This document shows, piece by piece, positions 56,514-64,000 of a stretch of 64,000 bases of DNA. The stretch is taken from contig NZ_KB893653.1 in assembly GCF_000374145.1 (NCBI RefSeq), positions 977,923 through 1,041,922 on the forward strand, read 5' to 3'. The notes under the pieces are model-generated. The model saw only the letters and a list, made by a program, of their open reading frames with translations. It searched no databases and was not told the origin of the DNA. Each line of letters starts with the position of its first letter. Position 1 is the first letter of the stretch. The position numbers and the translations under genes are program-made. Origin of the DNA: Neomegalonema perideroedes DSM 15528. Its GTDB lineage: Bacteria; Pseudomonadota; Alphaproteobacteria; Rhodobacterales; Rhodobacteraceae.

Positions 56514-57698
56514 ATGAAGGACGCGACCAAAGCCCTGCGGGGAGGACGGGATTCGAAAGCGCAGTTCGGAGCGGTGAATCCTCCGGTGGTGCGCGCCTCG
56601 ACTTATCTCTTCGAAGGCTACGACGGCCTTCAGGAGGCCGAGCGCGCCTTGCCCGGCGAGGCGCTGACCTACGGCACCCACGCCACCCCCACGAGCCTCG
56701 CGCTGGAGAGGGCTTTGCGCGATCTCGAGGGCGGCTTCCGTACGCGGCTTCAGCCTTCGGGGCTGATGGCTATGACGGCGCCTTTGCTGTCGTTCCTTTC
56801 GGCGGGGGATCATCTTCTGATGACCGATTCCGCCTATGGCCCGACGCGGGCCTTTTGTCAGGGGACGCTGAAGCGTTTCGGCGTGGAGACCACCTTCTAT
56901 GATCCGTTGATCGGCGGCGGAATCCGCGATCTGATCCGCCCGAACACCAAGGTCGTCTTCTGCGAATCCCCCGGCTCATGGACCTTCGAGGTTCAGGACG
57001 TCCCCGCCATCGCCGAGGAGGCGCATAAAGCCGGCGCGGTGGTCATGCTCGACAACACTTGGGCCTCGCCCTTGTTCTTCAAGCCCTTCGCGCATGGCGT
57101 GGATCTTTGCCTCGCGGCTCTGACGAAATATGTCGGCGGCCATGCGGATCTGCTCATGGGCTCGGTGAGCTGCGTCGAGTCGGTTTATCCGACCTATCGG
57201 CGCGGACAGCGCGAATTGGGCCTCGCCGTCTCGCCGGACGATTGCGCCCTCGCGCTGCGCGGGCTGCGGACTCTGTCTGTGCGGATGAAGGCCCATGAGG
57301 CGGCGGGGCTGGCTCTGGCGGATTGGCTCATGGGCCGCCCGGAGATCGCGCAGATCCTGCATCCGGGGATGCCCCATGATCCGGGACATCGGATCTGGAG
57401 GCGCGACTTCCTCGGCGCTTCAGGGCTTTTCGGCGCGATCCTCCGGGAGGATCTGTCTTCGGAGGCGCATATCCGGGCGCTGCTCGACGGGCTGGAGCTC
57501 TTCGGGGTCGGCTATTCCTGGGGCGGCTTCGAGAGCCTGATTCTGCCGGTGGACCCGGTCGGCGCCCGCAGCGCGACGGTCTGGCCGCGCGAGGGCCGCG
57601 CCAAGGGGCGGCTGCTGCGCCTCCACGCCGGGCTTGAGGATCTGGAGGATCTCAAGGCCGATCTCGCCGCCGGATTCGCCCGCATGGCGCGGATCTGA
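56514..57698 (+). CDS. metC: Cystathionine beta-lyase / Cys-Met metabolism PLP enzyme
   Basis: Fold-type I PLP enzyme of 394 aa. AGGAGAAAGAC precedes the ATG. The PLP lysine is in ALTKYVGGHADLLMG, cofactor contacts in FEGYDGLQEAE-to-YGTHATPTSLALE and SDYG-like MTDSAYGPTRAF, and VMLDNTWASPLFFKP holds the cofactor Asp. It is closest to the MetC group, which splits cystathionine to homocysteine, but other C-S lyases of this family are hard to exclude. Confidence 0.85.
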   Translation: MKDATKALRGGRDSKAQFGAVNPPVVRASTYLFEGYDGLQEAERALPGEALTYGTHATPTSLALERALRDLEGGFRTRLQPSGLMAMTAPLLSFLSAGDHLLMTDSAYGPTRAFCQGTLKRFGVETTFYDPLIGGGIRDLIRPNTKVVFCESPGSWTFEVQDVPAIAEEAHKAGAVVMLDNTWASPLFFKPFAHGVDLCLAALTKYVGGHADLLMGSVSCVESVYPTYRRGQRELGLAVSPDDCALALRGLRTLSVRMKAHEAAGLALADWLMGRPEIAQILHPGMPHDPGHRIWRRDFLGASGLFGAILREDLSSEAHIRALLDGLELFGVGYSWGGFESLILPVDPVGARSATVWPREGRAKGRLLRLHAGLEDLEDLKADLAAGFARMARI

Positions 57699-57784
57699 TC
57701 GGGACGGGCTTTCGCGCCGCCGCCCTCTCCGGTTAAGAATCAGGCGGAGGGCGGAGTTCGATTCAAGCATCAGGAGCGCGACTT

Positions 57785-58375
57785 ATGTCCGTGCATTCCC
57801 CTTTCTCCAATGATCGGGAGAGGCTGATCCTCCCTTTTCTGGGCGGATTCTACGAGCGTTTCGCCCAGCCCTTCGCCTGGACGGCGCTGCGGTTGGCGGT
57901 CGGGATCATGCTGATCGTCGAAGGCTGGCCGAAGATCATGGCGCCCATGGCGCAAGTCGGCTTCGTGGAGAGCGTCGGCTTTCATCCCGGCTGGTTCTGG
58001 TCTCCGGCTTTGGCCGTGATTCAGGTTCTCGGCGGGGCTTTGATCGCTCTGGGGCTCTTCACGCGGCCCGCGGCTCTGGCTTGCGGCGTCATGCTGCTGC
58101 TGACGCTGCGCTATCATATGGGGCATCCCTACGACGTCGAGGCCCTGCTGACTCCGGCGGGCGTCCAAGCCTTCGCCGCAAGCCCCGAGCTCGCCGCCAA
58201 TCTCAGCGCCAACGGCCGCGCGCTGCTCGCCTCCGACGGAGGCGCCGCCTTCCTCTCGGCGGCGCAGGGCAAAGCCGTGACCAATTCGCTCTTCTGGGCG
58301 GGCGGCGCCTTCCTCTATGCGGCTTTCGGCGGCGGCTATTGGTCGCTCGACGGCTTCAGGCGGAAGCGGCTCTGA
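57785..58375 (+). CDS. DoxX-family membrane protein
   Basis: A 196-aa protein with about four TM segments. The DoxX pattern LRLAVGIMLIVEGWPKIM, FFHPGWFWSPALAVIQVLGGALIALGL-like and PALACGVMLLLTL is visible (GIMLIVEGWPKIM; ALIALGLFTRPAALACG). Such proteins are linked to redox or thiosulfate membrane functions, but none is established here. The ATG has AGGAGCG upstream. It converges on the response regulator gene after 15 bp. Confidence 0.75.
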   Translation: MSVHSPFSNDRERLILPFLGGFYERFAQPFAWTALRLAVGIMLIVEGWPKIMAPMAQVGFVESVGFHPGWFWSPALAVIQVLGGALIALGLFTRPAALACGVMLLLTLRYHMGHPYDVEALLTPAGVQAFAASPELAANLSANGRALLASDGGAAFLSAAQGKAVTNSLFWAGGAFLYAAFGGGYWSLDGFRRKRL

Positions 58376-58390
58376 AGCCTGAGCCGCGCC

Positions 58391-58795
58391 TCACATGCTG
58401 CGGCGGCGCGCGGCGGCGCGGACGGCCTTGTCCAGAGCCTCCAGCAGCGAGGCCCGGCTGAGCGGCTTGCAGACATAGGCGTTCATCCCCGCCGCGAGGC
58501 ATTGGCGTTCGATGGCGGGGTCGTCATGGGCGCTGAGGCCGATGATGGGGATGTCGCGGGCGGGAGGCGGCGCGGCGCGGATGCGGCGCGTGGCCTCCAG
58601 CCCGTCGAAAACCGGCATCTCCAAATCCATGAGGATCAGGTCGAACCAATGGCGCGTGGCGAGCAAAACCGCTTTTTCGCCGTCGGCGGCGACCATGGCC
58701 TCATGCCCGGAGGATTCCAGAATGGCCGAGGCGAGGATGGCGTTGGTCTTGTCGTCTTCGGCCAGCAGGATCTTCAGGCGGGAGGTCGTCATCAT
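58391..58795 (-). CDS. Single-domain response regulator
   Basis: A 134-aa receiver domain with no output domain. The acidic pocket is LLAEDDKTN (Glu13-Asp14-Asp15), phospho-acceptor Asp57 in LILMDLEMP, conserved Ser/Thr in IPIIGLSAHDD and Lys in YVCKPLSRASL. The Arg-rich tail is short. It may act by protein contact (CheY/DivK-like) or in a phosphorelay; no kinase is nearby. Confidence 0.88.
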   Translation of the reverse strand: MMTTSRLKILLAEDDKTNAILASAILESSGHEAMVAADGEKAVLLATRHWFDLILMDLEMPVFDGLEATRRIRAAPPPARDIPIIGLSAHDDPAIERQCLAAGMNAYVCKPLSRASLLEALDKAVRAAARRRSM

Positions 58796-58921
58796 TTTCC
58801 CCGATATGCCGGCGCATGCCTCGCCGCGCGGCGAGTCTGCGGAGGACTCCTGAAGGAAAAATTAAGCCGAACTCGTAAGCCCGGCCTATGACGCTTTCGG
58901 TTCCTAGTCTTTCGCTCCTCC

Positions 58922-59623
58922 TCAACTCGCCTGAGAGGCGAGGCTGACGTCGAGCAGGGCCGCCACATGCAGCGCGGTGGTGTCGTAAAGCGGCGCGCGG
59001 GTCTCGCCCGGCTTGAGCGCCATGCAGATCTCGGTGCAGCCGAGGATGAGCGAATCCGCGCCTTCGGCTTCAAGATCGGCGGCGAAGCCCTGAAAAGCCT
59101 TGCGGGTTTCGGGCGTCACGATCCCCTGACAGAGCTCCTCGAAGATCGCGCGCTGAATGGCGGCGCGGGCGGGCGCCTCGGGAACCAGAGGCTCCAGCCC
59201 CGCCGCGCGCAGCCGGTCGAGGTAAAAGCTCTGCTCCATGGTGTAGGCGGTGGCCAGAAGCCCCGGACGGCGCCGTCCGTCGCGTTTGAGCGCCGCCGCC
59301 GTGGCGTCGCCGATATGGAGGAAGGGGACCGTCAGAGCCTCCTGAATGGGCTCGGCGACCTTATGCATGGTGTTGGTGGCGAGGGCGACCACCTCGGCGC
59401 CGGCGCCCTCCAGACGGCGGGCGATCTCGGCGAGGCGGCGAGCCGCCTCCGCCCAGTCTCCGGCCTTCTGCAAGGCGACGATCTCGGCGAAATTCACCGA
59501 CCAGAGCAGAACCGGCGCGCTGTTCAGGCCGCCGAGCCGCGCCCGCACGCCTTTATTGAGTTGGTCGTAATAGAGCGCGGTGGATTCGCAGCTCATGCCG
59601 CCGATCAGGCCGATGGTCTTCAT
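58922..59623 (-). CDS. Aspartate/glutamate racemase (Thr/Cys type, YgeA-like)
   Basis: A 233-aa protein starting MKTIGLIGGMSCEST. The two catalytic positions are Thr83 (LATNTMHKVAE, Thr where many racemases have Cys) and Cys196 (ILGCTEICMAL). A Thr/Cys pair is the hallmark of E. coli YgeA, the L-aspartate/glutamate-specific racemase, as against the Cys/Cys racemases. I use the ATG at 59623; the frame is open upstream but that extension has no family similarity. It is the second gene of this superfamily in the window. Confidence 0.8.
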   Translation of the reverse strand: MKTIGLIGGMSCESTALYYDQLNKGVRARLGGLNSAPVLLWSVNFAEIVALQKAGDWAEAARRLAEIARRLEGAGAEVVALATNTMHKVAEPIQEALTVPFLHIGDATAAALKRDGRRRPGLLATAYTMEQSFYLDRLRAAGLEPLVPEAPARAAIQRAIFEELCQGIVTPETRKAFQGFAADLEAEGADSLILGCTEICMALKPGETRAPLYDTTALHVAALLDVSLASQAS

Positions 59624-59804
59624 GGGAGACTCGCTTATGCGTTTTTCGGAAGATGAAATTCGGTCTGAGCATAAGCAGGAGTCAAGAGCGATTCCGCCTC
59701 GGCGGCCGCGCGGAGGCTCCTTCAGGCGCCGCATGAAGGCCGAAGCCGCCGCGCGGAGGGCGGGGCGGCTTCTGGAATTCCTCGCATAAGGCGGCGAATC
59801 CCCT

Positions 59805-61688
59805 TCATATTCCGGCGCGGCGGCGCCGCGCGGCGGGCATGGAGTCCTCGGCGCGGAAGAGCTCGGCGAGCTTTTCGGTCAGGGCGCCGCCCAATTGCTC
59901 GGCGTCGGTGATGGTGACCGCGCGGCGATAATAGCGCGTCACGTCATGATTGATGCCGATGGCCACCAGCTCCACGACGTTCTCGCGCTCGATCTGGCGG
60001 ATCACGCCGCGCAGATGCTGCTCCAGATAATTCTGGGAATTGGCGGAGAGCGTGGCGTCGTCCACCGGCGCGCCGTCGGAGATCACCATGAGGATGCGGC
60101 GCTGCTCGGGGCGGCGGCGCAGCCGCTGGGAGGCCCATTCCAGAGCCTCGCCGTCGATGTTCTCCTTGAGCAGCCCCTCGCGGAGCATCAGCCCGAGATT
60201 GCGCCTTGCGCGCCGCCAAGGCTCGTCCGCGCTTTTATAGACGATGTGCCGCAGATCGTTCAGGCGCCCCGGATTGCGCGCCGGGAGCTTGCCCTCCTCG
60301 ACCCATTTCTCTTTCGAGCGCCCGCCCTTCCACGCGACGGTCGTGAAGCCGAGGATCTCGACCTTGACCTTGCAGCGCTCCAGCGTGCGGGCCAGCACGT
60401 CGGCGGAGATGGCGGCGATGGTGATCGGGCGTCCGCGCATGGAGCCGGAATTGTCGATCAGCAGCGTGACCACGGTGTCGCGGAATTTGGTGTCCTTCTC
60501 CACCTTGAAGGAGAGGGGCGTGGTGGGCGTGGCCACGATGCGCGCCAGACGCCCCGCGTCGAGCATGCCCTCTTCGCGGTCGAACTCCCAAGCGCGGTTC
60601 TGCTGCGCCATGAGGAAGCGTTGCAGGCGGTTCGCCAGACGCCCCACGGCGCCTTTCAGCGGCTCCAGCTGCTTGTCGAGGAAGGCGCGCAGGCGCTCCA
60701 GCTCGTCGGGCTCGCAGAGTTCGGCGGCGGGCTTGTCCACTTCGTCGAATTCGCGGGTGAAGATCTTATAATCCGGCCCGCCCGAGCCTTGGGCCTCGGT
60801 CGGCGGCTGACGCGGCGGCGCGCCTTCGCGGGGCGGGGCGTCCCGACGCTCGTCGCCGCCGTCGGGCTCGACCTCCGCCGAGAGGGTGGCGGTGGAATCC
60901 TCGGGGGCGTTCGGATCGGTGAGGACGTCGTCGAAGCTCTCCTCCTCGGTCCAGTCGGATTCGCCGCCGCGCTCTTGGGCTTCGGGATCCTGATCGGATT
61001 CGGGGGGCGGCTCCTGATCCTCGGGCTCCGGATCGGGATCGGGGCCGAGTTGGTCCTCCAGCCCCAGATCCTTGAGCAGGCTCCAGCTTTCGCGGGCGAA
61101 GGCCTCCTGATCGCCGAGCTTGGAGATCAGCCGGTCCAGACTCGCGGCGGCGGGGCCTTCGAGGGTCTCGCGCCAGAGGTCGAAGACCTGCTGCGCCCCC
61201 TGCGGCAGAGGCCGCCCCGTGGCCTTGGCCCGCAAAGCCAGAGCGGCGGCGCGCTCCAGAGGCGCTTCGCTTTGATGGACGAATTCGCTCCAGCCCTTGC
61301 GGCGGGCGTCGTCGGCCAGCAGAGCGTCGAGATTGTCGGCCACGCCGGGCAGAGCCCGCCCGCCGAGCGCCTCGACGCGGGCGGATTCGAGCGCGTCGTA
61401 GATCTCGCGGGCCTTCTCGCCCTGCGGCAGCCGATGATGGTGCTTGAGCTCGTCATGAAAGCGCAGACGCAGGGCCGCCGCGTCGGCCCGGCCGCGCGCG
61501 AGGGTCACGTCCTCCGGCTTGAGCGTCCGTCCGATGGCGCCCACGCCGACTTTCGCGCCGCCGTCGAAGGCGCCTTCGACGCCGCCGAAGTTCAGCTCAA
61601 GCTCCGATTCCAAAGCCAGAGCGCGCGTCGCCGATTGCAGGGCTTCGCGGAAAGGCTTGGTCGGGTCGCGCGCGCGGATCGAGGCCAT
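59805..61688 (-). CDS. cobT: Aerobic cobaltochelatase subunit CobT
   Basis: Part of the CobNST complex inserting cobalt into hydrogenobyrinic acid a,c-diamide. 627 aa. The N-terminal CobT domain (about 1-220) leads to a long acidic, Pro/Asp/Glu-rich segment (about 215-310), then a conserved CobT core (about 320-410), and a C-terminal von Willebrand A domain with MIDAS motif DNSGSMRG and GFTTVAWKG. It acts with AAA+ CobS, whose gene precedes it by 9 bp. CobN is not in the window. Confidence 0.93.
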   Translation of the reverse strand: MASIRARDPTKPFREALQSATRALALESELELNFGGVEGAFDGGAKVGVGAIGRTLKPEDVTLARGRADAAALRLRFHDELKHHHRLPQGEKAREIYDALESARVEALGGRALPGVADNLDALLADDARRKGWSEFVHQSEAPLERAAALALRAKATGRPLPQGAQQVFDLWRETLEGPAAASLDRLISKLGDQEAFARESWSLLKDLGLEDQLGPDPDPEPEDQEPPPESDQDPEAQERGGESDWTEEESFDDVLTDPNAPEDSTATLSAEVEPDGGDERRDAPPREGAPPRQPPTEAQGSGGPDYKIFTREFDEVDKPAAELCEPDELERLRAFLDKQLEPLKGAVGRLANRLQRFLMAQQNRAWEFDREEGMLDAGRLARIVATPTTPLSFKVEKDTKFRDTVVTLLIDNSGSMRGRPITIAAISADVLARTLERCKVKVEILGFTTVAWKGGRSKEKWVEEGKLPARNPGRLNDLRHIVYKSADEPWRRARRNLGLMLREGLLKENIDGEALEWASQRLRRRPEQRRILMVISDGAPVDDATLSANSQNYLEQHLRGVIRQIERENVVELVAIGINHDVTRYYRRAVTITDAEQLGGALTEKLAELFRAEDSMPAARRRRAGI

Positions 61689-61697
61689 GGCGCGGCC

Positions 61698-62690
61698 TCA
61701 GCCGAGATTGCGCGAGCGGGCCGCCGATTCCGGCAGATCCACCCCGAAGGCGCGCTGATAGAACTCGGCGACCACCGGGCGCTCCAGCTCGTCGCATTTA
61801 TTGAGGAAGCTCAGACGGAAGGCCAAAGCCGGATCGCCGAAGATCAGGGCGTTCTCGGCCCAGGTCAGCACGGTGCGGGGGCTCATGACGGTGGAGATCT
61901 CGCCTTTGACGAAGGCGTCGCGCGACATCACCGCCACCGAAACCATCTGCGAGATGGTCTTGCGGCCCTTTTCGTCCTTGTCGTAGTCCGGCAGCTTGGC
62001 GCGGACGATCTTCGCCTCGACGTCGTGCTCCAGATAATTCAGCGCGGCCACGATGCTCCAGCGGTCCATCTGGCCTTGGTTGATCTGCTGGGTGCCGTGA
62101 TAAAGGCCGGTGGTGTCGCCGAGGCCGATGGTGTTGGCGGTGGCGAAGAGCCGGAAATAGGGATTGGGCCGAATCACTTCATTGGTGTCGAGCAGCGTCA
62201 GGCGGCCCTCGGCCTCCAGCACGCGCTGGATCACGAACATCACGTCGGGGCGGCCCGCGTCATATTCGTCGAAGACCAGAGCCACCGGATTGCGCAAGGC
62301 CCAAGGCAGAACGCCCTCGCGGAAGGTGGTCACCTGCTTGCCGTCCACGAGCTGGATGGCGTCCTTGCCGATGAGGTCGATGCGGCTGACGTGGCTGTCG
62401 AGGTTGACGCGCACGCAGGCCCAGTTCAGCCGGGCGGCCACCTGCTCGATATGGCTGGATTTGCCCGTGCCGTGATAGCCTTGGATCATCACGCGGCGAT
62501 TATGCGCGAAGCCCGCCAGAATGGCGCGGGTGGTCTCCGGATCGAACTGATAGGAGGAATCGCGGTCGGGCGTGTAGCGGTTCGGACGCGAGAAGGCCGG
62601 AACGCGCCAATCAAGATCGATCCCGAAGACCTCGCGGGCTTCGACGGTCGTATCCGGACTCTGGATCAAATCTGCGGCTCCATCGGCCAT
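61698..62690 (-). CDS. cobS: Aerobic cobaltochelatase AAA+ subunit CobS
   Basis: MoxR-type AAA+ ATPase, 330 aa. Walker [16 protein letters not shown], Walker [13 protein letters not shown], sensor [17 protein letters not shown], and the CobS-typical N-terminus. It forms a chaperone-like complex with CobT to drive cobalt insertion by CobN. I start at MADGAADLI; an open stretch of 29 codons upstream is Arg-rich and unlike CobS. Tandem with cobT. Confidence 0.93.
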   Translation of the reverse strand: MADGAADLIQSPDTTVEAREVFGIDLDWRVPAFSRPNRYTPDRDSSYQFDPETTRAILAGFAHNRRVMIQGYHGTGKSSHIEQVAARLNWACVRVNLDSHVSRIDLIGKDAIQLVDGKQVTTFREGVLPWALRNPVALVFDEYDAGRPDVMFVIQRVLEAEGRLTLLDTNEVIRPNPYFRLFATANTIGLGDTTGLYHGTQQINQGQMDRWSIVAALNYLEHDVEAKIVRAKLPDYDKDEKGRKTISQMVSVAVMSRDAFVKGEISTVMSPRTVLTWAENALIFGDPALAFRLSFLNKCDELERPVVAEFYQRAFGVDLPESAARSRNLG

Positions 62691-62892
62691 GGCGCTCGGT
62701 CTCCTTCGCAACGTTCTGGGCGTCTTTCGGCGCATCTTACGGCGGCGGACCTTCGCGCAGATTCGCCGCCGCCGCAAGAGGGGCGCGCAAGGGGGCGCGG
62801 GGGAGGGCGTCTGAAAGCCGCAAAAGGCTCGCGCGGGGCGGGGGGCTCATGATATGCCGCAGATCAGGAGCAGTCGCAGGAGAGGCGCGCCC

Positions 62893-63450
62893 ATGTCCAA
62901 GCTATACGCCGAGATCGCCGAGCCTCTGCGGCGGTTGATCGAGCGTCAGAAGATCTTCTTCACGGCCACGGCGGCGGCGGGAACGCGCGTCAACATCTCG
63001 CCGCGCCCGACGGATCTTCTGCGGGTGATCGGGCCGAACCGCGTGATCTATCTGGATCTGACCGGCAGCGGCAACGAGACCATGGCCCATCTGCGCGAGG
63101 ACGGGCGGCTCACCTTCATGTTCTGCACCTTCGAAGGCCCGCCGATGATCCTGCGGCTTTACGGCAAGGGCCGCTCGCATCAGCTAGGCTCCCCGGAGTT
63201 CGAAGCCCTGCTCGCCGAGCATTACGAGGGGCGCCGCCCCACGGGCGCGCGGCAGATCGTCGAGCTTGAGGCGGATCTCGTGCAGACCTCCTGCGGCTAC
63301 GGCGTGCCGCTCTTCGATTACGAGGGCGAGAGGCCGGTCCTCAACGATTGGGCCGAGCGCAAGGGCGAGGCGGGAGTCCGGGAATATCAGCTCCAGAAGA
63401 ACCAGATCAGCCTCGACGGACGTCCGACCGGGCTGGCCGCCGCAAGCTGA
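62893..63450 (+). CDS. Pyridoxamine 5'-phosphate oxidase-fold protein
   Basis: A 185-aa split-barrel protein. The N-terminal part has LIERQKIFFTATAAAGTRVNIS, then RVIYLDLTGSGNETMAHLREDGRLTFMF (in parts: VIYLDLTGSGNETMAHL, the flavin-phosphate region) and RLYGKGRSH. Probably an FMN- or F420/haem-binding PNPOx-like enzyme of unknown role. The ATG at 62893 follows AGGAGAG; it is divergent from cobS. The Fur/Mur gene follows after 20 bp, so they may be co-transcribed. Confidence 0.75.
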   Translation: MSKLYAEIAEPLRRLIERQKIFFTATAAAGTRVNISPRPTDLLRVIGPNRVIYLDLTGSGNETMAHLREDGRLTFMFCTFEGPPMILRLYGKGRSHQLGSPEFEALLAEHYEGRRPTGARQIVELEADLVQTSCGYGVPLFDYEGERPVLNDWAERKGEAGVREYQLQKNQISLDGRPTGLAAAS

Positions 63451-63470
63451 GCAGAGCTAGGGAGACGCGC

Positions 63471-63947
63471 GTGCGGGAGGAAGCCGCCATTCTGGAGAAA
63501 TGCGCCGAGCACGGCCTGCGCCTGACGGGACAGCGCCGGGTGGTCGCGCGGGTGATCGCCGAGACCGAAGGCCATCCCGACGCCGCAGGCATCCACGCCC
63601 GCGCGAGCAAGCTCGATCCGCGGATTTCTCTAGCGACGGTCTACCGGACTCTGAAGCTCTTCGAGGACGTCGGCGCGATCGAGAAGCTGGCCTTTCAGGA
63701 CGGCCGCGCCCGCTATGAGAACGCCGAGCGCGCCCATCACGACCATCTCATCGATCTGAACGACGGGCGGGTGATCGAATTCCTGGAGCCGGAAATCGAG
63801 CGGCTTCAGGCCCGGATCGCCCGGAAGCTGGGCTATCGGCTGATCGGCCATCGTCTGGAGCTTTACGGCGTGCCGCTGGAGCCGGAGCCCGCCAAGGACG
63901 AGGCGGCGCGGCCTGTGGGAAAAGCGTCGCGCGAAAGCCTCTCCTGA
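63471..63947 (+). CDS. Fur-family transcriptional regulator, Mur-like
   Basis: Metal-sensing repressor of about 158 aa, GTG start with GGGAG upstream. The winged-helix DNA-binding domain (about 20-90, ATVYRTLKLFEDVGAI) and the dimerisation domain with HHDHLIDLNDGRVIEF are clear. The Cys pairs of classical Fur (CxxC after HHDHLI) are absent; this is the pattern of alphaproteobacterial Mur, a manganese-responsive Fur. Whether it senses Mn or Fe cannot be decided here. The frame is open upstream into the PPOX gene, which is not used. Confidence 0.85.
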   Translation: MREEAAILEKCAEHGLRLTGQRRVVARVIAETEGHPDAAGIHARASKLDPRISLATVYRTLKLFEDVGAIEKLAFQDGRARYENAERAHHDHLIDLNDGRVIEFLEPEIERLQARIARKLGYRLIGHRLELYGVPLEPEPAKDEAARPVGKASRESLS

Positions 63948-64000
63948 AATCATGAGCCGCGTCCGGCTTCGGCGCCTCTTCACAAGGGGGGCGGCGCGCG
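63948..64000. other. Sequence after the Fur/Mur gene, window end
   Basis: An ATG at 63953 opens a frame that leaves the window after 16 codons (MSRVRLRRLF...). It could be the start of another gene, but too little is visible to support it. Confidence 0.2.

Noticed and set aside
59895-62852. A 985-codon open frame opposite cobT and cobS
   Set aside because: Antisense shadow; His/Arg/Gly/Leu composition typical of reversed high-GC coding DNA.
63953-64000. Start of another gene at the window end
   Set aside because: Only 16 codons visible; no family signal.

Overview
The window is high-GC, gene-dense DNA from an alphaproteobacterial chromosome, most likely Rhodobacterales or a close relative. 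The evidence is gene content and order: mreBCD-mrdA-rodA, hisS-hisZ-hisG, ruvCAB, glnBA, tig-clpP-clpX, lon-hup-tRNA-Val, an aap/bzt-type amino-acid ABC operon, aerobic cobaltochelatase cobS-cobT, and a Cys-poor Fur/Mur regulator. Genes are tightly packed with many 4-nt start/stop overlaps (ATGA, GTGA). I see no prophage, insertion sequence, CRISPR array, rRNA or recognisable defence island; this is mostly core chromosome. The exact genus cannot be decided from this sequence alone.

Layout. 1-5852 (+): rod-shape/elongasome cluster mreB (cut by the window edge), mreC, mreD, mrdA (PBP2), rodA. 5963-9423 (-): hisS followed by an in-frame HisZ-HisG fusion. 9589-13751 (+): a DUF2238-like membrane protein, ruvCAB with a candidate SOS box, an rRNA 2'-O-methyltransferase and a small helix-turn-helix-like protein. 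13964-20623 (+): typA, an XRE regulator, cysK and a large MscS channel. 20612-27267: a DUF3445 haem N-demethylase-like gene, an unusual Asp/Gly repeat protein, parE, a GNAT, a small phasin-like protein and glnBA. 27663-32214 (+): tRNA-Leu, tig, clpP, clpX, a methyltransferase. 32360-34822 (-): tyrS, an Asp/Glu-racemase-like protein and a DUF697 protein. 35117-40293: a repeat lipoprotein (+), then trxB, tRNA-Val, hupB and lon (-). 40662-49554: ygiB-ygiC, PCuAC copper chaperone, CDF exporter, DUF4261, DUF1287 lipoprotein, DUF255 thioredoxin-like protein, a crotonase. 49721-55627 (-): ABC amino-acid operon with two substrate-binding proteins. 55868-63947: HAD, PLP C-S lyase, DoxX, response regulator, Asp/Glu racemase, cobT, cobS, a PPOX-fold protein and Fur/Mur.

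Regulation visible in the sequence: an RpoH-type (CTTGAAA-N14-AGCCATTTA) promoter before lon, a sigma-54 GG-N10-GC element before glnBA, a TGC palindrome before the phasin-like gene, a near-consensus GTTC-N7-GTTC box before ruvC, and eight hairpins that look like intrinsic terminators.

The most unusual items are the HisZ-HisG fusion (652 aa), the Lys/Cys/His/Tyr-free Asp-Gly repeat protein with fresh 84-87-bp tandem duplications, the 48-bp-repeat lipoprotein, a homologous structured intergenic repeat present twice, and short tandem duplications beginning at or around the stop codons of three genes between 13.7 and 16.8 kb. No complete, clearly new multi-gene system was recognised.
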